This document shows, piece by piece, positions 24,263 through 32,753 of a DNA stretch of 64,000 bases; position 1 is the first letter of the stretch; every line of letters starts with the position of its first letter. This DNA is from JANOZM01 sp031429355 (GTDB taxonomy: Bacteria; Pseudomonadota; Gammaproteobacteria; Burkholderiales; Burkholderiaceae_E), in NCBI GenBank assembly GCA_031429355.1, contig JANOZM010000012.1, forward strand, positions 96,207 through 160,206, read 5' to 3'. Both the position numbers and the translations under genes were made by a program. The notes under the pieces are model-generated. The model was given only the letters and a program-made list of their open reading frames with translations. It did no database searches and was not told the DNA's origin.

Positions 24263-24910
24263 TTAATCGAGACGAATAACCAAATCGGGTTGTGCAATGT
24301 CGGCATTGTCGTGGGTGACTAGCAAAGTCGGTATGCCACGCGCTTTCACCGAGCTAAAAACCGTTTGGCGCATGCGCTCACGCAAGTGAGCATCAAACTT
24401 TGAAAAAGGTTCATCCAGCAATAGCGCTTGCGGCTCTGCCAACAAGGCGCGCATTAGGCTAATGCGTGCACGCTGTCCACCCGACAAAGTGGCTGGATTC
24501 GACTTTTCATATTCACTCAACGAGACCTCGGATAAAGCAGTGCGCATTTTTTCGAGTCGTTCTACTCTTGAACCAGGAGGTATCGCAAACAACAAGTTTT
24601 CGCCAACTGTCATATGCGGGAACAGTAAATCATCTTGGAACAACATGCCGATTCGTCTTTGTGCTGTCGGCAACTGCTCAAGCGCTCGGCCATTGAGAAT
24701 GATTTCACCATCAAACGATAGGGCGGCCGGCAAGGTTCCGGCAATTGCCGACAGCAGGCTCGACTTACCACAACCGCTTGGTCCCATTAGGGTAAACACT
24801 TCACCTAATTGAATGGCCAACTGAGCCGGATAGATTAGTTGCGGCGAGACAATCAGTTCGCGACCGGAGGCAATTATTTTTAACGATCGAAGTGTTAGGT
24901 TCAAGCTCAT
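24263..24910 (-). CDS. ynjD: ABC transporter ATP-binding protein, YnjD type
   Basis: A 215-residue ABC ATPase. Walker A is MGPSGCGKSSLL, the Q-loop area GMLFQDDLLFPHMTVGEN, signature LSGGQRARISLMRALLA and Walker B ALLLDEPFSKFDAHLRER, with TLLVTHD as the switch. Segments such as LPTAQRRIGMLFQD and NPATLSGGQRAR closely match E. coli YnjD. It is the last gene of a ynjB-ynjC-ynjD operon. The ligand of YnjBCD is not established in E. coli. Confidence 0.9.
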   Translation of the reverse strand: MSLNLTLRSLKIIASGRELIVSPQLIYPAQLAIQLGEVFTLMGPSGCGKSSLLSAIAGTLPAALSFDGEIILNGRALEQLPTAQRRIGMLFQDDLLFPHMTVGENLLFAIPPGSRVERLEKMRTALSEVSLSEYEKSNPATLSGGQRARISLMRALLAEPQALLLDEPFSKFDAHLRERMRQTVFSSVKARGIPTLLVTHDNADIAQPDLVIRLD

Positions 24911-24961
24911 GGAATTAAGTTTATCGGTTCAGGTCTGCTAGGTTATTTCTGACGTACTGGT

Positions 24962-26650
24962 TTAGTTCTGATGCGCTGGTTTAAATCGAGGCCGCCCAAA
25001 ATACGCAGCCAATGCAAAAATGAGTGCGGGCAACAACCATTGCATTGCCGCGTAAGCGGCCAACACCGAACGCGCACCACCACTCGATAACACGACAGCC
25101 TCAGTTGTTACGGTACTAAAACGCCCAGCCCCAATAAACAAAGTACTTAAATATTGCGCAATGCTAACCGAGAATCCAACTGCAAAACTTGCCAACAAAC
25201 TCGCCTTCAGTAAGGGCCATTTCACGCTAAATAAAAACCGCCATCGATTGTGTGCAAGGGTAGCAGTAATGAAGGCATAACGTGTATCAAAACCAAGATA
25301 GGCCGGTGACAATGTAATGAGCACATAGGGTAAAGCCGCTAAAACATGAGCAATCAATACGCCGATCCATAAGCCATCAATTTGCCAGTACACCGAAAAA
25401 CGATGCAAACCTATGATCCATAAAACGCCGGGTAAAGCCAACGGTAAGTACAACCATTGGCGCATGATACGGTCCCAAGAAGCGGGGGCCAATTCGAGCC
25501 ATGATATCGACCAGATCAATGCTAAAAACGCACTGCACAAACCAAGAGTAAGCGTCCCCCAAATCGTCTGCGCACTGGCGAACACTTGTTGCCAAGCTTG
25601 CATGGTCCAAACATCTGGAACTACATTTGGAAAAGGCCACGGGCCCATAAAACTACTGATCCAAACGGCACACATGATGGCAATGTAACTAGTCATGAGC
25701 ACTGCGAAAAACGGTGCTCGATTAAGCAAGATATCCAAAGACTCAAGGCCGCGTCGCCCCGAGGTTTTTGGATTAATTTTGCGCAAAACAACGGGCCCGT
25801 AACGGCTCAATAAATACAAGGTTAATGTGCTCGCAGCAACCACTAACGCTAGCAACCAAGCTGCAATTGCGCCTTGTTGATTTAACACGGGGTCGGCATC
25901 TAATAACCATTGCCACGTCAGTAAGGCCATGGTCGGTGGGCTCTGAGGCCCGATAATTTGCGCAATGTCTACCACCGTTAAACTGTAGGCTAAAACCGCG
26001 AACAGTGGTCCCGTTAACCTTGGCCATAATTGCGGCCATACAATGAGCCACCATGCGCGATATCGTTGATACCCCATGCTTTGTGCCGCCTGAAACTCAC
26101 GATACAAACGCGGACCAACATCATCGCGCTGTAATTGCGTTGCGGCAGCCCACAGCAAAAACGGAACTTCTTTTAACACGAGGCAAACAATAAGTCCGAC
26201 ACCAAGTGGATCTTGATTCGTCGACCAAGGTGGAGGTGCTTCAAAACCCGTTATGCTTGGCGATAAAAAACGTAGCAACCATCCGCTCGGGGCAATCCAT
26301 AACACCACACCAATCGCCAACGCGGCGTGTGGTACCGCCAACATTGCGGGTAACCAACGAATTAACCGAGACCAAACGGGATTGGCAAACGACCAAGCAA
26401 TAATTAACGCAGTTACAAACAACGCAATTAGGGTCGCAATTGCCCCAGTTACAAACGACATAAACAGAGCGGGACGCCACTGATTATCGTCCCAAAACCG
26501 CGCAACGGCCAACGCTGATGACAACGATTCGGTCTGCGAAAAAACAGCCATGATCGCTGCTACGAGTGCGCCTAGCACCGGTAAGACAACCAGTGCCGCC
26601 AAAACAATTACGGACTTCGGCGGCAAGCTAGCGTTGTGTGCGCAATTCAC
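24962..26650 (-). CDS. ynjC: ABC transporter permease with two fused modules, YnjC type
   Basis: A 562-residue permease with about twelve hydrophobic segments in two homologous halves, the layout of YnjC, ThiP and FbpB. EAA-type loops are visible at EFQAAQSMGYQRYRAWWLIV in the first half and AFITATLAHNRWRFLFSVKW in the second. It overlaps the substrate-binding gene by 1 base and is 51 bases from ynjD. It acts in the inner membrane with YnjD and YnjB. Confidence 0.88.
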   Translation of the reverse strand: MNCAHNASLPPKSVIVLAALVVLPVLGALVAAIMAVFSQTESLSSALAVARFWDDNQWRPALFMSFVTGAIATLIALFVTALIIAWSFANPVWSRLIRWLPAMLAVPHAALAIGVVLWIAPSGWLLRFLSPSITGFEAPPPWSTNQDPLGVGLIVCLVLKEVPFLLWAAATQLQRDDVGPRLYREFQAAQSMGYQRYRAWWLIVWPQLWPRLTGPLFAVLAYSLTVVDIAQIIGPQSPPTMALLTWQWLLDADPVLNQQGAIAAWLLALVVAASTLTLYLLSRYGPVVLRKINPKTSGRRGLESLDILLNRAPFFAVLMTSYIAIMCAVWISSFMGPWPFPNVVPDVWTMQAWQQVFASAQTIWGTLTLGLCSAFLALIWSISWLELAPASWDRIMRQWLYLPLALPGVLWIIGLHRFSVYWQIDGLWIGVLIAHVLAALPYVLITLSPAYLGFDTRYAFITATLAHNRWRFLFSVKWPLLKASLLASFAVGFSVSIAQYLSTLFIGAGRFSTVTTEAVVLSSGGARSVLAAYAAMQWLLPALIFALAAYFGRPRFKPAHQN

Positions 26651-27894
26651 TAAGCGCCGTATCGTTTAGCCCACTCTCGCTCGATCGGATCAACCCAACT
26701 ACCATGGGGCTCCGCAATTACATTTTGAGTTTGTGTTAACTGTCCGGGCAATGGTACCGTCGCAAAACGAGCTCGGTCCTCGACGTTCAGTCTATCAACA
26801 GCAAGTACTGTTGGATCACCCCAAATACGAATATCGGCTTTTCGACTTTGCGCTAAGGGCGACAACATAAAGTTAATGACAACCTTTGCAGCGTCCGGTG
26901 ATTTAGCATTAAAAGGTATCGCTAAAAAATGCGTATTGCCGATTGTGCCGCCAGAGAACTGCCAACTTTGCATTGTCTCGGGCAAGCGTTTTGCAGTCAC
27001 TTCATTAGCCGCCTCATTGGGATTAAAAGTCATACCAATCATCAGCTCACCATCGGCTAGCATTTGCCGCATCGCAGCAGGGTTAGCGGGAAATTGTTTT
27101 CCTTGGCGCCAAAGATGGGGATGTAATGCATCAAGATAACGCCACAGCCCAGGTGTGGCCGCATCAAACGCCGCTTGCGTAAAAGGTTTGTACAGCACAC
27201 TGCGATCGGCTAACGTTTCAACCAATGCTTGCTTTAAAAAAGTTGTACCCAAAAAAGCGGGCGGCCGAGGGTAAGTTACACGCCCGGGGTTAGCCTTGGC
27301 AAACTCCGCCAAAGCGGTCGTGGAGGTCGGCATTTTTGTGACACGTTTTGCGTCTGCATAAAATGTAAATTGGGCCATACCCCAAGGCGCTTCAAAGCCC
27401 TCGGTTGGTTCGGAGAAGTCAATCCGCGTGGTCGGTTTCCCGACTACATCAACGCCAGCAAAAGATGGCAAAGCCTCGGCAAACGGACCAAAAAGCATCG
27501 TTTCGCGCTTCATCGTTAAAAAGTTCTCCCCGTTTATCCACATCATGTCGATGCTGCCCCCAACACGCTTACCGGTTTCCTTTTCGCCCCGAACGCGTTT
27601 CACTGCTTCAACCGTGTCAGTCAGTTTTACGTGATTTAACGTGATGCCAAAACGTTGCGATACCTCGGCGGCGACCCACTGCAAATAATCGTTAACACGG
27701 GCCGAACCACCCCACCCATTAAAGTAAACCGTTTGTCCGCGCGCTGCGCTTTCGGTAGCGGTCCAAGCGGCAGGGGACGCAATTGAAGTACCGATTTGGG
27801 CTGAAACATTTTGAATGGAAACGCCAGCTCCAACTAAACTTGCTCCAGAAACAAGAATTTGCCGACGACGATTTTTAAACGATGAACTAGACAA
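26650..27894 (-). CDS. ynjB: ABC transporter substrate-binding protein, YnjB type
   Basis: A 414-residue periplasmic binding protein. The start MSSSSFKNRRRQILVSGASL looks like a twin-arginine signal. The mature part matches E. coli YnjB closely: GQTVYFNGWGGSARVNDYLQ, SIDMMWINGENFLTMKRE, AKANPGRVTYPRPPAFLGT, MTFNPNEAANEV, IWGDPTVLAVDRLN. Tat export could suggest a bound cofactor or tight folding before export. It heads a ynjBCD operon with a 293-base upstream region. The ligand is unknown; distant relatives bind polyamines, thiamine or iron. Confidence 0.92.
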   Translation of the reverse strand: MSSSSFKNRRRQILVSGASLVGAGVSIQNVSAQIGTSIASPAAWTATESAARGQTVYFNGWGGSARVNDYLQWVAAEVSQRFGITLNHVKLTDTVEAVKRVRGEKETGKRVGGSIDMMWINGENFLTMKRETMLFGPFAEALPSFAGVDVVGKPTTRIDFSEPTEGFEAPWGMAQFTFYADAKRVTKMPTSTTALAEFAKANPGRVTYPRPPAFLGTTFLKQALVETLADRSVLYKPFTQAAFDAATPGLWRYLDALHPHLWRQGKQFPANPAAMRQMLADGELMIGMTFNPNEAANEVTAKRLPETMQSWQFSGGTIGNTHFLAIPFNAKSPDAAKVVINFMLSPLAQSRKADIRIWGDPTVLAVDRLNVEDRARFATVPLPGQLTQTQNVIAEPHGSWVDPIEREWAKRYGA

Positions 27895-28187
27895 TCAAGA
27901 CTCCAATGATGTTTGAAACAAAATTTTTATAACTATTATTTTTACGTTCTCTACGGTCGCCGCAGGGAACCCCGCATTACAAGCGCCTCGGCGCATTACA
28001 GCAAGCTCGATTGATTTGCAGACACTAAAGACAAGTCGCCCGCATCATAGCGTAAAGGCAAGCTATTGATTTATGTTGCAGAACTAGAGTGCCTAGATTG
28101 AATTAAGTCGGCTCATCGGAGCCAACAATTTTTAACGGAAATTAATGAACCGACGGGTCAGGTTTTCCGGCTGGAGTAGGTTCAACT
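27895..28187. other. Intergenic, likely ynjB promoter region
   Basis: AT-rich upstream region of ynjB (minus strand) and downstream region of the cbb3-associated membrane gene. A 9-base direct repeat CGCATTACA occurs at 27973-27981 and 27992-28000. No gene or clear promoter elements are seen. Confidence 0.35.
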
Positions 28188-28772
28188 TTATTTTCTTTTC
28201 GTCACTATTATTTTTCCGATTAGTAGGACGCCAACGCCAACACCTAAAGCGACTAAGCCTTGGCCTGCTGTGTACTGTGTTTCTAAAGAGTACACGTTAC
28301 AGAGCCGCAATTCTGTTGTCATGAAATATGCGCCTAGCCATACCAGCATAGACGACCAGTACGCCATAAAAAATAATTGCACTACGACCGGCGCGCAACG
28401 AAATGATCCGCTTAAAACCGCGCCAGAAAACATCAGTGTCGTGATTTTTGTAAGATCTGCGATCGGTTGCACAATTGCTTTGTCTAAAGCTAAAGGCAGC
28501 ATCCAGTAAGAAAATGCCACGGTTGCTAATAAAAATCCGGTAAGGCCAAATTGATTTAAAGAGGCAATCGCATCAAACCAAGTAGTTGAGATAAGCTTTC
28601 TTTGTTGATCGCTAAAAGTTGAAACAATCAACCACCCACTCAACACTAAAAGTGGCATTTGAAACACCATGTGCCATGCCATATTTTGTTCGATGATCGT
28701 ACGAAACGGAGGCACGGAAAGTGCCACACCCAGCATGGTCGTAAGCACGGCGAAGATAGGTAACGGCCTCAC
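28188..28772 (-). CDS. Membrane protein of unknown function at the end of the cbb3 operon
   Basis: A 194-residue protein with five or six hydrophobic helices and His/Met residues in the first ones (MAWHMVFQMPLLVLSGW). The N-terminus overlaps the SCO gene by 4 bases, so it is translated with it. His and Met placement within membrane segments, and position after a copper chaperone, hint at copper handling or oxidase assembly, similar in idea to CtaG-type proteins. I do not recognise the family, so this is inference. Confidence 0.5.
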   Translation of the reverse strand: MRPLPIFAVLTTMLGVALSVPPFRTIIEQNMAWHMVFQMPLLVLSGWLIVSTFSDQQRKLISTTWFDAIASLNQFGLTGFLLATVAFSYWMLPLALDKAIVQPIADLTKITTLMFSGAVLSGSFRCAPVVVQLFFMAYWSSMLVWLGAYFMTTELRLCNVYSLETQYTAGQGLVALGVGVGVLLIGKIIVTKRK

Positions 28773-29374
28773 TTGTCAGCAGGGCTATGTTCACTTATTG
28801 CGATTGCCTCAGCGATCACATTTGGCAAGTCTTCGTAACCTAAAATTCTCACCAGCGTTGATCCGCTAGTTATCAAGTGTAGAGCCGCATTATGCTCGTA
28901 TTCACCTAAAGGTGCGGGGATGACGACTATGCCAAAAGAATCTAATAAACGCTGGCGATCTTTTGGGTTTTTGATGGAAGCAACCCGCCATACGATTGGA
29001 TTCATGTCCATACGTTGCGCAAATTTATTGAGCGTGTTTTGATCATCATGCTCGGTATCAAAGCTGATCGACAGAAGGCCAATTTTGTTCTGTAAACCCT
29101 GTTGAATAATATCGGCCTGCAGCTGCTGGTAAGCGGTGCCCAAGACCCGACAAACAGATTGGCAACGTGTATAAATAAAATCAACAATCCAAACCCGATT
29201 GTCTTGTTTTAAAAACGTTTGCAACGAAGTTCCCGTGCCGTCACTGGTTAACAGATCAAGGTTAATAATTTGTTGGGGGCGCTGCGCAACTTCGGACCGG
29301 CGAATCGTTTCGGTTGTAAAACCTTGCCCACCGTTCGTAGCAAAAAAGAGTAGTACTAAACCAAATAGCACCAC
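28769..29374 (-). CDS. SCO1/SenC family copper chaperone
   Basis: A membrane-anchored thioredoxin-fold protein. The copper-binding cysteines are in IYTRCQSVCRVL (CxxxC) and the conserved histidine is in EYEHNAALHLI. SISFDTEHDDQ and RVASIKNPKD are typical. SCO proteins deliver copper to the CuA or CuB site of haem-copper oxidases, which fits this operon. The start is uncertain: GTG 29374 shortens the membrane anchor, while the frame stays open to about 29482 with no ATG/GTG/TTG; a non-standard start such as CTG 29437 would give a full anchor (FLACSLVVLFGLVLLFFA). Confidence 0.85.
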   Translation of the reverse strand: MVLFGLVLLFFATNGGQGFTTETIRRSEVAQRPQQIINLDLLTSDGTGTSLQTFLKQDNRVWIVDFIYTRCQSVCRVLGTAYQQLQADIIQQGLQNKIGLLSISFDTEHDDQNTLNKFAQRMDMNPIVWRVASIKNPKDRQRLLDSFGIVVIPAPLGEYEHNAALHLITSGSTLVRILGYEDLPNVIAEAIAISEHSPADK

Positions 29375-29426
29375 GAGGCTGCAAGCCAGAAAGGTTTTGG
29401 CTAATCGAGGAGGGCCGAGTGTTGGA

Positions 29427-30038
29427 TCAGGATCCAGGTTTGATATCGGGCCCGCCGTTATAGGGCTCCGTTCTTTCTTTGGTCAGTTCGCGTTGGGTCT
29501 TTACCATTTCCGGTTTGATTTCGGACGCTGTGTTTCCCCAGTCAGATCTTATGTAGGTGAGAAGCCCGGCCAATTCTTCATCGCTTAAAGATTTCCAAGC
29601 GGGCATAACGCCGTTATAAGTAACGCCTTTTACTTCCAATGGGCCTTTGATGCCGTGCAGCAAAATGTTGATCAGAATCTTCTCATCGCCTAACACCCAT
29701 TCAGCGGCCGCAAGTGGCGGGAACACACCAGTTAGGCCAAGCCCTGTCGCTTGATGGCAGGCAACGCACTTAGCGATATAGATCTGTTTGCCGTCAACGG
29801 CTTTAATTGCTTCCGAGGCGATAGCGGCTGGCGCAGGTCTCAGTGAGCTCACTGTTCGCTGATCACCAAATGCAGATTCGTCGCCAGAAGGCGTCGAGTA
29901 AATATAAAAAGCGCCCCACATCGCAAGTGCGCCTAATGACATTACAAAAAACCAAGGAAGGGGTCTTATCCCCTCATCGGGATCTTCTTTTTCCCTTTTT
30001 CGCTGGGCGGCTTGTTGTTCATCTAAAGTAGGTTTCAC
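29427..30038 (-). CDS. Membrane-anchored monohaem cytochrome c, CcoP-like
   Basis: A 203-residue protein with an N-terminal membrane helix (about 28-47) and a single haem site CVACH (C91, C94, H95), with NGVMPAWK as the likely Met ligand region. It lies between CcoO and SCO, the position of CcoP, but normal CcoP is dihaem and about 300 residues. Here only one CxxCH exists. The head of the gene overlaps ccoO by 4 bases. It probably passes electrons to the CcoNO core. Confidence 0.82.
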   Translation of the reverse strand: MKPTLDEQQAAQRKREKEDPDEGIRPLPWFFVMSLGALAMWGAFYIYSTPSGDESAFGDQRTVSSLRPAPAAIASEAIKAVDGKQIYIAKCVACHQATGLGLTGVFPPLAAAEWVLGDEKILINILLHGIKGPLEVKGVTYNGVMPAWKSLSDEELAGLLTYIRSDWGNTASEIKPEMVKTQRELTKERTEPYNGGPDIKPGS

Positions 30039-30697
30039 TGCGGTCTTTTCGATTCCCTTACCTGCGTTGGGTCTTTCGCGGGTAGTGGCAAGTAGGTATG
30101 GTCAAGTGATAATAAATAATCCACAAGCGCCAACGCCTCAGGTTTCGCAATAACTACAGCACCTGCCGGTGCCCACTGAGATGGCAAAGACACTACGGTT
30201 TCTCCAGTTTTAGCGGCACCTTTTCGAACCTCAAAAAGATAGGGGAAAGAGGGCATGATTGAACCCGCCATGTAAGCTCTTGGTTGATACAAATGCCCAA
30301 GATGCCAATCCTTGCTCGGTTGCCTTGCTGCGATGTTAAACAGATCGGGCCCTGTTCGCATTGTGCCTAAAAGATGCGGCGTATCGAAAGCGTAATCAGC
30401 CGCTATCGAAGCTCTTCCCCAGCCGCGCACCGCATCGGGTGCTTGTTTAATATCACGTGGTTGTTGTGAATGACAATAAACACAACCGTTTGCAATGTAA
30501 GACTGGCGGCCAACCAACTGCAATTCTGTATAGGGTTTCAACGCAGTAGGTGGCGGGATATCTTTTAGCAACAGGTAAGGCATCACGACTAATAAACCCG
30601 TCGCCAAGCTAAGGATGATCATCGCTCCAACAACGATTCTTAGTTCATCCATCTCCCAACTGAATGGTTTTGATGGCGCAGTTTTTAAAGAACTCAT
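30035..30697 (-). CDS. ccoO: cbb3-type oxidase subunit II (CcoO)
   Basis: A 220-residue monohaem cytochrome c subunit with one N-terminal membrane helix. The haem site is CVYCH (C72, C75, H76) in NGCVYCHSQQPRD, followed by family blocks GWGRASIAADYAFD, RTGPDLFNIAARQP and PRAYMAGSIMPSFPYLF, including the Met ligand. It transfers electrons to CcoN. It overlaps ccoN by 4 bases and the downstream cytochrome by 4 bases. Confidence 0.93.
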   Translation of the reverse strand: MSSLKTAPSKPFSWEMDELRIVVGAMIILSLATGLLVVMPYLLLKDIPPPTALKPYTELQLVGRQSYIANGCVYCHSQQPRDIKQAPDAVRGWGRASIAADYAFDTPHLLGTMRTGPDLFNIAARQPSKDWHLGHLYQPRAYMAGSIMPSFPYLFEVRKGAAKTGETVVSLPSQWAPAGAVVIAKPEALALVDYLLSLDHTYLPLPAKDPTQVRESKRPQ

Positions 30698-32364
30698 GTG
30701 GCGACTCCAGCGACTGGTTTTACTTTAAAAGCTCGCGCCGCGAATGATTCGTTTAATAGCGCTGCACCCAATCGCTTTGGACCAAACTTAAACCCCATCG
30801 CAAAAAAGTGCACGGCAAAAACAAGATGGCCTAAAGTCATTAAACCACCACCTACCGAGCGGGCTTTTAAATACGGTAGAGTCAAAGCTACCGATTCCAT
30901 AAAAGGCACTTTTTCATTCAACATCGCTAAGCCTTGCAGCCAACCACCAATTGACAGGCCGATGAAGTAAATCGCAAAGCCAACGAGTACCAGCCAAAAG
31001 TGTAATGAGATTAGTTTTGGAAATGGCCATTCCCAATTCATTACCCGCGGCATGATGAAGTAAATCGAACCAAACATCACCATCGTAAAGAAACCGTACA
31101 AGCCCAAGTGGGCATGTGCAACAGTGTAGTGCGTGAAATGCGTAATGGTATTAACGGCTCGTAAGGCTTCTAACGATCCTTGTACCGATGCCGCTGTGTA
31201 CATCATTGTTCCCAGAACAATAAATCGGAGTGTAGGGGAATAAATAAGTGCTCTGAAGTTGCCCAGCACCGTCATGTGTTGGTTCACAGCGACTGCAAAA
31301 ACAGGGATCACCATCATCATGCTCTGCACGATAGAAATGGTGATGAGCCAAGAGGGAACAGGCCCTCCAATTAAATGATGCCCGCCAACTTGGCTGTAAA
31401 AGAAAGCCAGTGACCAAAAACCGACGAGTGATAAGTTGTAGGAATAAATGGGCTTGCCTAGAACTTTGGGGATGAAGTAATAAGCCGCCGCTAGTCCAAT
31501 TGGGGTGAACCACAGCCCAAGGACGTTGTGTGCGAACCACCAATTCATGGTGGCCTGCTGAACGCCAAAATGCAGGTTAGGCCAGTTCGCAACAAGAAAT
31601 AAAACGGGGAACCACAACAGCCCTGCCGCTATATACCAAACCGAAACATACAAATGGGGTACTTTGCGTTTCATCAGGGTTAGCCACAATGGCAAACCAA
31701 CTAGTGCGCCCCCCACAAATAATAAAATATCAATTTTCCATGGATACTCTAGCCATTCGAGCCCGTCAGAAAGCCCCATAAAGATCGCAATTGAGCCTGC
31801 AAAAACGCCGATGCTCCAAAGTGCTGCGCCCAATATTGCGTACCGTGCACCCACCAATTCGGTTTTAAGGAGCCTAGGGATTAACCATAAAGAAACACCG
31901 ATACCGGCAAGCGAGCACCAGCCGTAGGCAACTAAATTAAGGTGGACAGGACGAATGCGTCCAAAGGTCAACCACTCGTACTGCACCCACCAATCTGGCG
32001 CGTGTAATTTGATAGACGAAATCAATCCGGCGATTGAGGCAAGCACCAACCAAACTACCGCAAGCGTTAAACATATACCGACAACTAAAGAAGTAGATTG
32101 ATCGGCTTTTGCTCGTGCGTCAAATTCTTCGGGAGACAAATTTGGAGCTGGCAAAGAAGAATTCATTGCCGACTGCAGATCAACTTGTTGGCTGGCGGTA
32201 CCAGCCGGATCTTCGACTTTACCTATTTCATTGCCCACGAAAATTTGGGTCGCTGATGTTACGCCATCACCGAATAAGCCTTTAGCTAAAGACCAAACAA
32301 ATGCAAATAAACAAGCCAACGACAGCAGGAACGTACCGAGTAACATGCCAACAGTGAAATCCAT
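30694..32364 (-). CDS. ccoN: cbb3-type oxidase catalytic subunit (CcoN) with N-terminal CcoS-like extension
   Basis: A 556-residue haem-copper oxidase subunit with about twelve membrane helices in the C-terminal core. Likely ligands: low-spin haem H141 (RPVHLNLVAYG) and H419, high-spin haem H417 (HFTHYTVAHAHLGLYG), CuB H279 (WWFAHNVLG), H329 and H330 (SQVGGHHLIGG), with Y323 as the candidate cross-linked tyrosine. Residues 1-50 form an extra helix with the pattern of CcoS (FVWSLAKGLFGDGVTSA), a small cbb3 assembly protein, followed by a linker of about 40 residues. The order ccoN-ccoO-cytochrome c-SCO-membrane protein is a complete operon; there is no ccoQ. Confidence 0.92.
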   Translation of the reverse strand: MDFTVGMLLGTFLLSLACLFAFVWSLAKGLFGDGVTSATQIFVGNEIGKVEDPAGTASQQVDLQSAMNSSLPAPNLSPEEFDARAKADQSTSLVVGICLTLAVVWLVLASIAGLISSIKLHAPDWWVQYEWLTFGRIRPVHLNLVAYGWCSLAGIGVSLWLIPRLLKTELVGARYAILGAALWSIGVFAGSIAIFMGLSDGLEWLEYPWKIDILLFVGGALVGLPLWLTLMKRKVPHLYVSVWYIAAGLLWFPVLFLVANWPNLHFGVQQATMNWWFAHNVLGLWFTPIGLAAAYYFIPKVLGKPIYSYNLSLVGFWSLAFFYSQVGGHHLIGGPVPSWLITISIVQSMMMVIPVFAVAVNQHMTVLGNFRALIYSPTLRFIVLGTMMYTAASVQGSLEALRAVNTITHFTHYTVAHAHLGLYGFFTMVMFGSIYFIMPRVMNWEWPFPKLISLHFWLVLVGFAIYFIGLSIGGWLQGLAMLNEKVPFMESVALTLPYLKARSVGGGLMTLGHLVFAVHFFAMGFKFGPKRLGAALLNESFAARAFKVKPVAGVAT

Positions 32365-32753
32365 ACTACTGAACTACGCAAATCATTTAACTTGCCTTCT
32401 TTTGAGCGCTGGGTTCTTTTTTATTTCCGGCTTTAGCTTATCAGTTTGAATAGGTTCGAGAATTAAAACCCCTAGTAGAAACAGTGGCTTCTCGAATGGC
32501 AAGGTGGCCTGATTTTTTTATCGCTTAGGTGCGTCTGATCATGCCAGTGCGCTGCAAGCGCCTTAGAATTAAGTAATTAAGGCAGGTGGTGGACGTAACC
32601 AAGGAATGCTAGTCTCTTTCATCTGAGCTAAATTTTTCGACGGGGTATTCCTTTTGTGTGTGCGGGGATTTTATATCGGCTGATCAATTGACGGTTCAAC
32701 AGTAACTCCAATGCAGCGCGGTAAAATGAATTTGACATTTTTGGCAGGCTTGA
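32365..32753. other. Divergent intergenic region
   Basis: 389 bases between ccoN (minus) and a secreted protein gene (plus). It must hold both promoters. I looked for an FNR/Anr box (TTGAT-N4-ATCAA) and see no good one. A run of T at 32514-32520 and GC-rich block at 32540-32565 are unremarkable. Confidence 0.35.
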
